Shown here piece by piece: positions 1-11,580 of a DNA stretch of 64,000 bases. The number at the start of each line of letters is the position of its first letter. Within the stretch, counting starts at the first letter, position 1. Both the position numbers and the translations under genes were made by a program. The stretch is taken from the NCBI GenBank assembly GCA_026261815.1, contig JAMPIT010000890.1, positions 9,702,001 to 9,766,000 on the forward strand. Reading direction: 5' to 3'. Below the pieces are notes generated by a model. The model did no database searches. It had not been told where the DNA came from and saw only the letters and a list, made by a program, of their open reading frames with translations. This stretch comes from Monarcha castaneiventris obscurior (lineage: Eukaryota; Chordata; Aves; Passeriformes; Monarchidae).

Positions 1-1095
1 TAGTTGTCACTGACTCGAACAGCAGTAGTTAATCATTGCAGTTAATCATTATTAACACATAATTCATAAAGATCAATCATGCTTAACTCTAGGATCATAG
101 TGGGCTTGTATTAAATACTATATAAATGTATAAGGGCATTAATAACTGTCCAAAACCTAGGAAAATCAGTCCCCCATTTTCCATTTTGATGTAGTGTTAT
201 GAGCTATTTCTGTCATGTCTCTGAGTTTGTTAGGACTTTTTAAGTTTGAATTCATCTTGACAGGTAAGATTGCTGCCTGTATATCCAAACAGCATAAATG
301 CCCCATTTTTGTCTAAGGTAGTTCTACTTTTGTGACTGCTGAGTCAGTCAGGCAAAACTCTTCTGCTCAGCACTGAACTGGTGCTGTGGCCTGGCAAGTC
401 CCATCTAACTCTCTCCCCATGGCATACAGAACTTCATGAAAAGTAACCTGTGGTTTTCAAAATTACTCTCAGTTCGTCCACAGCTGCTATGCCCTTGGTT
501 GAGTAAGGGCTGGTTCCAAGTTGGACACTGTGCTGTGGTTTACCCCTACTGTAGTACTGATGTCCAGGAGCACAAGAACCTCTGAAAAGTAGTTTTGCAG
601 GCTGCCTGTATGGCTTTACAGGCTGCAGATTACCTGTCTTCTAAAAGGCCATGCTCTAGACCATGTTTTGGTTTAGGTCTTTTTAAGAATCTCACTATTT
701 ATATGTTCATTTACTTCTCTGTGAAGCAGAAGAGCAATGACATAAATTAAGTCCTTTGTCAAAAAGCTTTGGAGTGCTACTTTTCAAGTGAAATGTGCCT
801 GGACATTGTAATGCATCTTCTTAGCATGAAGGTTAACTGGAGTGATGGTGTTTGTCTTCCCAAGTAACCTTTCCATGTGATGGAGCCCTGCTTTCCTGGA
901 AGGGCTGAGCACCTGCCTGCCCATGAGATGTGCCGAGTGAATTCCTTGTTCTGCTTTGCTTGTGTGCATGGCTTTTGCTTTACCTGCTAACCTGTCTTTT
1001 TCTCAACCCATGAGTCTTCTCAGGGTTACTCCTCTGATTCTCTCCCCAGTCCCAGTGTGGAGGGAGGGGGTGAATTTAGTTGCCAGCTGGGGTTA
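1..1095. other. Unique noncoding DNA, nothing recognised
   Basis: This AT-rich stretch holds no open frame above about 98 codons, no known repeat and no RNA gene that I can recognise. It ends at the 3' tail of a CR1 element. It reads as ordinary intergenic or intronic DNA. Confidence 0.7.
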
Positions 1096-1362
1096 CCACA
1101 GAATAGAACCACAGAATATCCTGAGTTGGAAGGGACCCACAAGGATCATCGAGTCCATCTCCTGGCTCTGCACAGGACACTCCAAGAATGATCCCATGTG
1201 CCTGAGAGCATTGTCCGAATCCTTCTTGAACTCTGTCAGGCTGATGCTGTGACCACTTCCCCAAGGAGCCTGTTCCAGTGCCCAGCCACCCTCTGTGTGA
1301 AAAACCTTTTTCTGATATCCACCCTAAACCCACCTTGATACAGCTTCACGCCATTCTCTCAA
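1096..1362 (-). mobile_element. CR1 LINE fragment, 5'-truncated, 3' tail intact
   Basis: This is a non-LTR retrotransposon of the CR1 family, the dominant LINE of birds, lying on the minus strand. Two copies of the tail octamer cacagaat (1097-1104 and 1110-1117) are followed by 'gagttggaagggacccac', the antisense of the CR1 3' end. The next block (tgcacaggacac, then ctgttccagtgcccagccacc, then ctgatatccaccctaaacc) follows the CR1 3' region in order. Homology fades near 'cattctctcaag' at about 1362, so only about 270 bp of 3' sequence remain, as is usual for target-primed 5'-truncated copies. The small open frames on either strand here are shadows of the dead element. Subfamily was not determined. 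Confidence 0.93.
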
Positions 1363-3740
1363 GTTAAAACACAACACTATGATTCAGACACAAATTTCAC
1401 CCCAAAACAAATCAATTTGTTTTATTTTCCCTTGAAGAGTGAAAAGCACATAAATATTTCAATTGAAATTAATTATAAATATTTTACTTTGCTCTAAGGG
1501 AAACAGGAGACAACACCGTGCACGTGTCCATAATGAACTTCAGTAATACTTAGTTCAAAATGAGTGTTATTGCAGCATACAGCAGTGCTCAGAGAAAGCC
1601 AAAAATTCAACACAAACAAAATAAAAGCATTAAAGTTTGAAAGCAGTATTATTTCTGGATGGAGGGTAAAGACCCACTGGAGAAGTTGCTAAGTGCCCTG
1701 GTACAGCAAAAGATGTTTGAAAGTGCTTTTTTCTTAACCAAACAAAATATTTCAAAAGGAGCAAACCCCTTTTAAATTCCTCCATGAAATGAAAGTCTCT
1801 TCAAGGGTAGTTTGGCAGAATTAAACCATTAATTCGTCAGATATCAGCAGCTTCTGATCCCTGAACAGTAGGCAGACTTTTTTCTGCCTGAAGGACAAGC
1901 AAAGCCATGCGACTCCTGCAAGAGGGTAGAGCTTAGAGCAGCAGGTAAAATTGTGCTGCATTTGCTTCAAAACAGGCCAGGTAACAGGGCTCCATCCATT
2001 GTTATGTAATGAATTCAAAATTAGTTCTCTTGTCACAGGTGTATTTTCAATCTTTTTTTTCATCTTGCCAATAATTTTTTTTCCTGGGTTTGAGGATCCC
2101 TCATGCAACTGTTATTTTTATGATGCTTCATTCCTTGTCCTCTGGGAAATGACACCTTGCTCTACCAAGGGCACAAGTTCACTTTTCAGCTTCAGTCCAG
2201 TCCTTGGCCATGTGTCTCTCCTGTCCTATCAATGACACTGCTACTTCTGTGACTGCTGTGCTCAGAGAAGGTGCTACCAGTGCAAGTGGTTTCTCTGTGT
2301 GCTGCAACCATGCACAAATCCTGAAATATTAGACATGGAAGGACTGGGAATAAGATTCTGATGTACACCTTTTTTCTGTGCTGCCTTCATCCCTCTGCAC
2401 GTTCTTATTGTTTAACTATGCTAAAATGATTTATTACCTAAATCAAATTAAGAATGGATCCCATTTTTTCGTTCTATTTTTTGCTCAGAATGACACTTAG
2501 GACTGGAGGCAGGTGAGCAGAAAATACTTGAAAAAATGTTGCTCTTAAAAAAATACTTTAAACGTCTCTCTCCCTAGAAATGAATCATTCCAAAAGTTTT
2601 CGGTAGAAAAGTAGGCTTGAAATTAACTGAGATAAAAGAAGGTAATATTAAAAAAAAGATATTAATAAAAGATTCTATTAGGAGTTTGGAAATTGCCTCC
2701 ATTGTTGGGTTTTGTTTTAAGGATTAAAAAAAGCCCCTCAACTTCAACATTTAAAATTTCAGGTTCTGGCCTCTGAGGGAAGGATCACATGCTGAGTGCC
2801 TCGACTTCCTGAAGAAAGTGTGGGAGGGGTGGGACAACTCAGAGTTGAATCCAAAGCAGCTGAACTGCCAACCAGATCTGCTATGGAGGAGATGAGGGAA
2901 AACCTCGTCAGTGGTGGGTAAGTACTCTGCTGGTTTGCAGCTTCACCCAGGGTTGTAGAGAGGCCCTTTGGTCCAGCTGGGGTCCAGAACCTAAAGGATA
3001 CCACCAAAACATCTTTTTTCATGCTTTGGTAATGAAGGACTGAGCAGGGTTCACTGCTGTGTTTGAGGAGAGCAGCAGCAGCAAATGTGCCTGTACAGGT
3101 GGGAGCCTCAGTGCTTGGGGGATTCTCAGTGCTTGAGGGGAGAACAGGTCCCTTCAGGCTGAAGTTATGTCTGGTTTGGAATTCCAGTTTCTGACTGAGG
3201 GGCAAGTGGTCTCTGTAGCCCCTCTTTGCAATGCTAAATCTTTTATTGTATCCAGCTCTCTATCACTCATCTCTCACAGATTCAAGATGAAGAGGGCAGA
3301 GCCTCTTTCTAGGTTCATTTGTTTTCTGTGTGATTTATTTATATTGGTCACTCTTCTGTTGATGAACTATTATTACCAAGATACAAAGAGCAGAGTGAAG
3401 GACTCATCAAGATTGATGCTTTCAAGAATGCTGGATTGTAAATAATAATGTATGTGTGTGTTTGCCTTGTCTGATGTGCTTGGTTAGAAAACTAGTTGGT
3501 TTCTGAAATGCAGTGAACCTGTACATTTTTCAGGATGCTCCTGTGAAGAAAAGTTGAGTGGAACTTTAAAAAGACAGCCAAATTACTTTCTTCTAAAGAA
3601 TTTCTTTTTTTGTGTGTGGCCCTGAATATAGTAATCAATTTATTTCCCATCTGTTGTATTTAACTTTGCAACCTGGTGAGTCCCATAGGCAGAACAATGG
3701 TGATTATTTTAGGAGCAAGTTGTAAATGCAAAGTTTTGGG
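1363..3740. other. Unique noncoding DNA
   Basis: There is no recognisable gene. A 148-codon minus-strand open frame at 2759-3205 is rich in Pro, Ser and Thr and matches no family I know. On the plus strand a possible splice acceptor (AG at 2761-2762) and a good donor sequence (gtaagt at 2918) bracket 155 bp, but the frame that is open from the acceptor stops at 2893-2895, before the donor, and the polypyrimidine tract is weak. I treat both as chance. Confidence 0.55.
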
Positions 3741-3753
3741 TTTTTTTTTTTTT
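3741..3753. repeat. Poly(T) tract, 13 bp
   Basis: An uninterrupted run of 13 T follows 'gttttggg'. It may be a mononucleotide microsatellite or the remnant poly(A) of a retro-insertion on the minus strand. No retrocopy is recognisable beside it. Confidence 0.85.
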
Positions 3754-5698
3754 CAATTGAAATAATAAAGCTCTGTAACATATGGTAGGTGAATATCCTA
3801 AATATATCTAAAGTAAAAATAAGAAAAAAAATTACAGAAATTTAAATTTTAATTATATATGAATTTTCATCTCTAAAAAGTCAGTTATTAACTTGTGAGT
3901 ACACAAACTAGTTAGTGTATATGAGAATGAGTGGCATTGACACACTGCAGGCGTGAGGAATGTGTTATGTTTTATTCTTCTATTCCTCATGCCATTTAGG
4001 AGTGAACACAAATTATTTTAAATCCCAACAATGGTAGATTAATGTATATTACTTGCATAAGAAGCTACAGGCATCTGCTTCGGTAAAATGTGTATATCTA
4101 TACACACAGCAGAATATGAATAGTTATTTTTCAGTCTTTGTAAAAGTTCTGGTAAAAATCTTAGCTGTTCAAAACTGAGAGGTCTTGATAGCCAAAGCTA
4201 GGAATGAGAACTAAAAAATAAAAAAATATGTGTATTTCCTATGTGTCCTTCTGTCTGGATTACCAGAAGATAATTTTTCCCAGATACCAGCTTGCTGTGG
4301 GTTTTCTCATAACTTAGATCTCATAGATATCCTGTGTAATCTCAGCATTTCATTGCTCTTACAGGGAGATTGAATAACCTCAAAATGTAGTCCAAGGGCT
4401 GGTCTTCAAAAATTCAGGTGCTTCTTATCTAGAGCCACTTATCAGTCAATACTGATAAACATTTACTTGTTAAGGTTCAGATGCTTGGAGGGAAAACTGT
4501 GTGAATAACATGTGAGCAGCATCAACAGGAAAACTTTGTGTTCCAGTATTCATGTTGGATGCATTTTCCCCCTGTCCTGAAGACCTCTCTCCCTTCTATT
4601 TCCTGTAACTATAATTCAGTTATGACTCTCATGATATCTACTCTCACACACATCAGTTTTGGGTTCTTGGTTGTTTGGTTTTTTTACGGACATATGGTGG
4701 TTGCTAGTGACCTTCCTTTCCACTCTCTTCATTGTCTTAGTCACAGCTCCAGACCCCTGACGGTTTTTGAGTGAAAAGGGACCTGCAATATCTATATAAA
4801 ATTTGCAGTACATCTTGACCTATATTTTATTGCTATTATCATTTATGCAAACAGCCTTCCTCAGTGCTGAGTCCCTGCTTTGACAATGTGAGCTGAAAAA
4901 CATCCATGGCCATAGAGCAGGAATGCTAAATTCCTCATGTTATTGCAAAAACAGGGAGGGCTGAAGGAAGCACCTTTATTATTGAACCAAGGTGAAACAG
5001 TTCTGTGCTGCTGTGTTCCTGTCAGGAACCAGCTGCTGGGGTGTCCCAGTGTCAGCGTGAATTTGTGTCTGCAGCCTCCTGAGAAATGCTGTGACCTGGT
5101 GAGGCCGGTGTGGCTCAATGGGGGCACTGAGGAAACGTGGCAGAATGCCTCAAAAACTCCCCAACATGGTCTTGCAGCCCCCTCTGGTTTGCAGCTCAGA
5201 GGCTGCTGCTTAGACTTGGGATTCAGAGGTATGAACACACTCATTTGTTCCTCACCTGTAACCACAAAGAGATCCCCACTGCCGTGCCTGGAGCTCTCTC
5301 CACACCCAAGCCCCATTTAAATTGCCATTTATTAGGTTATCTGAAGAGCAAGGCACTATCACCTTACAAGTAATTATACCTTGGATATGGTTAGAGATAA
5401 CCTCAGTTATCAGTCAGCTGGGTTGATGAGGGTCTGTGATGAATGATGAATCCTAAATACTCCTTTATTCCAAGGGGGCTGCTGCTTTTTGTTTCTAAAC
5501 AGCAATAATGAAGGGATTTTGACATCTGCCATTGTTGCAGCTTATGTTTCCAAGAACTTCTTGCTATACATGTTGTGAAAGCAACGTGTTATGATAAAAT
5601 ATATTTCCTCCATTCAAATGCAATTTAAGGGTACTATTTAATTTGGTTGAATTCTTCTTGAATCTTTTTTCCATTTAACTCTTGTGATGCAATAATCT
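3754..5698. other. Unique noncoding DNA
   Basis: AT-rich sequence. The part at 4900-5330 is GC-richer and open in several frames on both strands (up to 151 codons minus, 127 plus). None of the translations is recognisable, and the frames overlap one another, so I attribute them to composition. A short perfect inverted repeat, ttcctg-t-caggaa, lies at about 5019-5031. Confidence 0.55.
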
Positions 5699-5711
5699 AA
5701 AAAAAAAAAAA
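5699..5711. repeat. Poly(A) tract, 13 bp
   Basis: An uninterrupted run of 13 A between 'aataatct' and 'ttaaaatccc'. There is no recognisable retrocopy upstream. Confidence 0.85.
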
Positions 5712-7056
5712 TTAAAATCCCTTACATTCTTGTTACAGCTGAGAACAGGTTTAAAAACTGAAAGATCACATAATATCCATTAATTGAGTCAATTAAGTTT
5801 TGAGCGAGATTTCAGGGGTTTAAGGTTGGTTTATTCTATATGCCTAAATTTATGCACATTTATAGTTATATTTCATCACATAATTTGTCATTGTCCATTA
5901 CCACATTTCCTTTTAGCCTAATTTACTATCCCTACTTTTAACACTGAGTGTTACTTTGTACAAAAGTGGTCTCATCCAGACCTTCCCAAACACCTTTTTC
6001 CTTCTGGGTCTCATTCTACCTGGAGAGTAGGGTTAGATGATTTGGTTCAGAAAAGCTTTTACAGATTAAAGAGGTTAAAATTTTTTTGTTCAATTTCTTG
6101 TGGAATAGGTTTTTAATTTTTAAAGAACTTTGGAGGTGGCAGAGCCTGCTGTACTGACAGGGTCTGAGGCTGCCATCATCTACACAAGCAAAGGTGCACA
6201 AAGCAGCAGAGCAAAGTTTGGGTGAAGGTTTGTGAGCTCCTATTTCACCTGAATGTGTCATGCAATCCCATTAAAAACTATAATTATGGGCCAGAATCTG
6301 AACCTTTTTTTACATTACTACGAGTCCTGTTCCTAAATTATCCTCTTTACTCTGATAAGCTTCTCTACTTCCAAAATACAGGAAGTGCTATCCAGCACAG
6401 GAAAGAGTGGCAGAGCTTATTTGCCTCATGCAAACAACTAGAATCCTAAAATGTATTTATTACCAAGGGATTCAGGCAGAAACCACTGAGACTTAAGGAC
6501 CTGGGTACTCTCCCTGTTTCTGAGTCCAGATACATCCAGAAAACTTGCCCTAAGGCAGACCCATCACTAGCCTTGTCAAACTTCATGGCCACTCATCTGT
6601 GTGCTACCCCCTACATTTTTTCCTTAGGATAATCTGAGGATGCTGGCACAGATCTTCAGCTCCCTTTCCTTTTCTAGAAAAGTTCCCATTGATAGTGAAA
6701 TGAACCACAAAGAAAATGATACTGAAAATTCTCTCTTCTTCATCCTAAACATGTTTATCCTTGTATTTTCTCCTACATGACAATAGCTCCCAGAGTAACG
6801 GTACCTAAACAAATTAAAAGTATATGAATATTCTTCATACTATAGTGAGTTTGGAAATGGGAAATTTTTGCTGTAAGTATCCTCATTTCCAACTTTCTTT
6901 CTTCTAATCTCTTGTGTATGCTGCTATACTATAGAAAACATTGAAGTAAATTTAGATAATAAGAAATTAATATGATCCATTTATGGGTCAAATAGTAAGT
7001 TTAGATGTTCTTTTTAAACTCTTAATTGTTTTTTCCAAATCATGTTATGAGAAGAC

Positions 7057-7084
7057 ATAGAAGAATACTTATAGAAGAATATTT
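7057..7084. repeat. 14-bp tandem duplication
   Basis: The unit atagaagaatactt (7057-7070) is followed directly by atagaagaatattt (7071-7084), with one mismatch. This is typical of replication slippage. Confidence 0.85.
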
Positions 7085-7441
7085 GTAACAGGTAGTTCAG
7101 TAAAGTAGACTAAAAGCTTTCAGGTAATTTATATACATTTTCCTTGGCAAAAGGTGTACATCACAGGCCAATATTTTTTTAATTTGGTTTTTGGAACCCA
7201 ATACCATACATGTGTCATAGCCAGATTTAAATGTTAATTGAAATTAATATGAAGAATAGGCCTTATATTTTGATCCAAAGCAACAAAATCCTGATAGATG
7301 TCATTTCACTTTGAGTGAAATTGTAAGACTCTCCAGTCTCACAGCTAATAAATAACAACTTGACAAGGCTCCACTTCATGCCATGGGTATTGAATCATTA
7401 TGAAAATCAAGCTCTTGAATTTAATCTTTAATTTTCTTTCC

Positions 7442-7456
7442 TTTTTTTTTTTTTTT
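7442..7456. repeat. Poly(T) tract, 15 bp
   Basis: A run of 15 T flanked by 'ctttcc' and 'gtaac'. Mononucleotide microsatellite. Confidence 0.85.
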
Positions 7457-8120
7457 GTAACAGAGTTTTGTTGATTTTGTTTCTAAACTCTGATTATGGA
7501 CTTCAATGCGGCTAATTTGGCATTTCATAGTTTGGAAGTTCTTATGTTTTATTTGTTTCCGTAAAGATTGATATAGGAAGAGAAAGTGCTGCTCTCTCCT
7601 GTACCCTATACATGTTAACTGATTATGTATTTGAACTCTATGACCTATTTATCTTCCTGAAAGAAACAGAAATGACTTTGTCACAAGCTGCAGAATATAT
7701 TCTGGACTGCACAGTTCTCAGTCTCTACTGCATTCTGAACGGTGATATATTTTCGCATCTAATATTTATGTTCATTTCAACTTGTATTCTCATTTTTCAT
7801 CTGCAGTGCCCTTGGTGATGGTAGAAATTAGTTTTATTACAGCTTCCTCTAAAGGACATCCATGCTTGGAGGAAAAACAGGGAGGGGAAAAGTCATCCGG
7901 AGGCATGGGCTCCAAATTGATATGTCAGGGAGGTATATCCATGAATTTCCTGTTGAAGTATAGTGATCCATAATCCTCTCTTGTATTATAGACTTATAAA
8001 TTACCTTCTTTTATGGTATGTCATTTAACTATACACATCTTTGTAGCAAAACTCTGGTTTCAAGCCTAGGATGGAACCTAATGTTGTAGAGGTCACCCTG
8101 GGAAAAAAAAATAGCAGTCT

Positions 8121-8300
8121 CGATAAGCCAAGACTCCCTTTCCATCAGGCACGGGCATGGCCGTGGCTGCCTCGAGTCCCTGGGAGGTCTTGTGGTGATA
8201 TTTGTTCCCATTCCGTGGGGCGAGGCTGACACTGCCATCTGTCACTCACTGCCTCGCTCGGGTTTTGCCTTTGTGCCTCGTCTCACTTTTTCCCTCGACG
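8121..8300. other. CpG-dense patch, possible small CpG island or regulatory DNA
   Basis: Eleven CpG dinucleotides fall in 180 bp (8121, 8152, 8162, 8173, 8214, 8221, 8255, 8259, 8279, 8296, 8299), in a window that is otherwise CpG-poor. The word cctcg recurs (near 8171, 8253 and 8277, and as ccctcg near 8293). There is no TATA box, long open frame or splice pattern that would make it a clear exon. Candidates are a small promoter or enhancer CpG island, an unmethylated regulatory element, or a remnant of a GC-rich repeat. The local enrichment is seen directly. A function is inference. Confidence 0.35.
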
Positions 8301-8996
8301 TGGCCTCCCTCCTGGCTGCTGCAGCCTAAATCTTAGCAGTCAGGTGCTATTTTTTCTGTGTCTAGCCTGTGAGCCTGCATCTTCATAAAACCTCCAGCAG
8401 GCCCTTTTCTCCTCCCCACTTTCACAAGAGTGACATTTTGAGTAAGTCAAGGTTCAGTATGTGCCAGGAAACAGATGAAATAATAAAGCATCCTTCTAAT
8501 GCTATATAAAGTTGTAGGTATAATAAAGGAAGGAGTAATTAAAGGGAAAAAAAATGTTCCTCATTGTGTGATCTTCTACATTCAAAATGGCTAAAAACCC
8601 ACATAAATTCTTCTATAGCTGTAACATTTTTGTAACATAGGCCCTATTAATCTGAAACTTGGTCAAATTGTAAAAATCTATTAAATATATATGAAACTGT
8701 TTTGCAATATTTTGAAAAAAGTCTTGCCCTTTAGAATTCTTGTTGCAGAGATAATGATTTGGTGCTTGGTAAACATTTCATACGTTTAAAACTTCTACAA
8801 ACGATTTTCTTCTGAGAAGGAACTTCTGGGTTTCAGAAGTGTCTCTGTATCTCATTGTGAAGAAGGAAAACAGACAGGAAGGCACAGTGTGTAATCCAAA
8901 GCTATTTACGAGAAGGTGAGTGAGGGAGTGAAAGAAATTCCAAGACTTCCAAATACATTGAAAAAAATGCAAGCTTGCAGTCAGTGTGCCACATTT
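8301..8996. other. Unique AT-rich noncoding DNA
   Basis: No gene or repeat is recognised. The minus-strand open frames that start beyond 9000 and run through here change frame relative to the duplicated block at 8997-9250 and are not supported as genes. Confidence 0.6.
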
Positions 8997-9250
8997 GGCC
9001 ACATGTGCCTGGATGCAAACGGTGGCCATTTTCCATGGGAAGAAAAGCACATTCCCCCAGTGTCTTGGGGTCAGGTCGGAGGTGGCATCTGGGGCTCCAA
9101 GGGCAGCCAGAGTCCTGGTTGCTTTGTTCTGGGAGAAATCCTGTGACATTCACCATTTTAGGAGGCAGCACCCCACTGTCGGCCACATGTGCTTGGATGC
9201 AAAGGGTGCCCATTTTCCATGGGAAATAAAAACTCTTTCCCCCAGGGTGA
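8997..9250. repeat. Two dispersed copies of a ~50-65 bp block, 184 bp apart
   Basis: Copy 1 starts at 8997 (ggccacatgtgcctggatg) and copy 2 at 9181 (ggccacatgtgcttggatg). About the first 46 columns, through ccattttccatgggaa, differ at only three positions. Similarity then weakens but resumes at the shared tcccccag. The intervening ~120 bp are not obviously duplicated. On the minus strand both copies can be read as similar peptides containing FPWKM and CIQAHVA, in different frames, so the similarity is at DNA level and does not show coding. It may be a decayed tandem repeat of ~184 bp unit, or two internal modules of an unrecognised mobile element. Confidence 0.7.
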
Positions 9251-11220
9251 AGAAAAATGTGATATTCTGAAGTGCAAAAGTTAAAACTGACGTGGCTTCC
9301 CACTCTGGGAATGTTCAATGACTTTCCTAATTTGTTCTTTTCCACTGTGTGCAGGTGGGGAAACTAATACCAATTTCCAGGAGTTGTGCTACTCTCAAGT
9401 CATTTTTAAAGCCTATCTGGGCAGAATGCAGGTCTCAACAACAATCTTGATCCCACAGAATCCCTCAGTAATAAATAAGCATTTTCTAAAATAATTGCAA
9501 GTCATAACTCCCCAAAAAGCGAGGGTACCATATGAACAAAGTCACTGAATTAAATTTTTGCATCAGTTTTTTTTTTGCCTTTCCCACCCCATCCCTCTTC
9601 CTATCACAAAGGGTTTTGCTACAGGGGTTATTTCAGTGCATGCCCCTAAAAGTTGCATTAAGTCTATGAGGAGGAGGCAGTCTAGGTGAGATATAGATGC
9701 AAGACCAAGATTCAAAGGTGATAAAACTGAGAATATTTTAAGCTAGGTTTGCTGCTAAAGAACACTTCACACTGGAAGCTGCACACTAAATCTCCAGAGC
9801 CTTTGTTTAATCTGTGTTGCATGTTATTTCCCCTCCTTTTCACTCAGCTATGCTGGATACATAAGGGTCACTTTGGAAGGAAAAATTATTGGTAGGTTTA
9901 GTGTCACTGCTTTATTAGGGGAAAACTGGCACAAAACTCTTGCATTTCAGTAAATCAAAGGTAAGTTGTTTGCCCCTTCCAGTGCTGATTGGTAGGAAAA
10001 TCCAGAGGTGACCCTGTCTGGTCTCCAGGACTGTATGGTTTATCACTGGGTCCTTCAGCTCTGTCTAGGCTTTCTAAATCACAATACTCAGAGAGAACTC
10101 ATGCAGGGTCTCTCAGTGGTGTTTCTTACAAACTGACTTCTTGCAAAACTACAATAGAATTTCAAAGACCAAGCAGTGGGCAAGAAACAAAAATGCTATT
10201 TTTAGCAATTCCCTGTGAAGAACTGGGGAGGAGTTCCACTAAGGAGGAACCCACACAGCCAAGTGCTTGAATAAGCAGCATTTTCTTTATTGTAGGGAAA
10301 AGTTCAGACTTGTGCTGTCAGGCTGTCTGGTAGAAGCTGTGTAAGGCCAAGGGGGTTCTCTGTTGGAGCAGCATGGGCTTGGGGTGCTGATGAATTATTG
10401 AGGTACAGAGGTAAATTAGAAATACTGCTGGGAGGCCAGTGAGTGTTCCAGGCAGCTGTTTTCAGTACAGGCAGGACAAGACTGACTGCAGGCTTATCTT
10501 TCCTACTTCACATCACACTGTGAAATACTTTGTGCGTACCTCAGCTGTACCTGTTTCTGAAAATCCCAGGTAGGAGGCAGGAGATTGCAGTGCTCTGTGA
10601 CTGCCACAGCTTCTTGTGTGGCTACCCAGCTGCTGCAGGGAGGAGAAAAAGCTCTCAGGTGCTGCCCTGCCCTGCAGGCAGAGGCTCTGAGGAGGATGAG
10701 TTCAGCCAGGTGCCAGTGCAAAGGTCAGGCCTCGAAATTTCTGCACATACAGTAAAATCCTATCAGCAGCAGACCCTCCTTGTGCACTGCAGATGGTTCA
10801 GCTGTGAGTAGTGCCTCCCAAGCCCACTGGGAAGACTGGAGGGAAAGATACTGTCTTCTGTGAGGGTGTGCTGGAGCCTAGGCTGCAAGCCAGATTTAAA
10901 AACATGAACTGTAGTGGTTTAGAGCATGGCCTTCAGCAAAATGAAAATTAGATGTTCAGGAGAGAGCTGCAATACCATGCATTGTATCTCTGATGGAAGA
11001 AAATTATGATCCAGGAGACACACCCAACCATGTTCATCTTTATGTAATCCTTAATTTTTTTCCAACTGTATTTTTCCAAAATAGGGCTAACTAATTGTAT
11101 TCTCTAAATTCAGCCAGACAAATTCTCACCCAACATGAAATCATGATGATGAGGGAGTTTAAGTTATGGTTGTTATACTTGTGTTTAGGGACTGTATTCT
11201 GAAATACGTAATCTAAATGA
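9251..11220. other. Unique noncoding DNA
   Basis: No recognisable gene. Small open frames at 9989-10270 and 10503-10811 are unrecognised, and the latter region is open on both strands. Nothing else stands out. Confidence 0.6.
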
Positions 11221-11580
11221 AATACAGAAAGACCTCATATAGGAAGAATCCAAAGTGATCAAGGAGTAGAATGAAGATTGGGAATCGAAATGAAAAGGAA
11301 GATGAACAGATAAAGCAGTCACTAGAAGGCAGCGTCATACAACTTTGGAGAGATGTGCAGCAAGGCAGAAGCAGAAGAAAAGAGATGTGGAAAGAATAAA
11401 GAACAGGGAAGGTATGGGAAAACAAATATTGTCCATATAGCATGAGAAGAAGTAATCTAAATCTAATATAAAATACAGCCTTAAAGAAATCCAGATATCT
11501 AAGTGTATCAAAGTCATAACGAAGAATCATAAGAGAAATGAAATATTGAAGAGAGCTGTAGAAAATAAGAGAATAAATAA
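11221..11580. other. Strand-asymmetric purine-rich stretch
   Basis: By hand count 255 of these 360 plus-strand bases are A or G (about 71 percent). The bias explains why the minus strand reads as an unbroken 126-codon frame made almost entirely of Phe, Leu, Ile, Tyr, Ser and Cys (11213-11593). That is what pyrimidine-rich codons give, and I do not consider it a real membrane protein. Purine-rich runs can come from degraded A-rich or GA-rich repeats or from transcription-coupled mutation bias. Confidence 0.6.

Larger units (their letters stand above)
5712..8120. other. Unique AT-rich noncoding DNA with minor repeats
   Basis: No gene is seen. It contains a 14-bp near-perfect tandem duplication at 7057-7084 and a 15-bp poly(T) at 7442-7456. 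Open frames are at most 81 codons and unrecognised. Confidence 0.6.

Noticed and set aside
2763..2917. Possible 155-bp exon between a tttcag acceptor and a gtaagt donor
   Set aside because: The frame open from the acceptor stops at 2893-2895 before the donor, the polypyrimidine tract is weak, and a long minus-strand frame overlaps. No independent support.
2759..3205. 148-codon minus-strand frame
   Set aside because: Pro/Ser/Thr-rich, no family resemblance, no Kozak or splice support.
4861..5320. Overlapping 151- and 127-codon frames on opposite strands
   Set aside because: Both strands open over the same GC-richer DNA, neither recognisable. Compositional artefact is the simplest reading.
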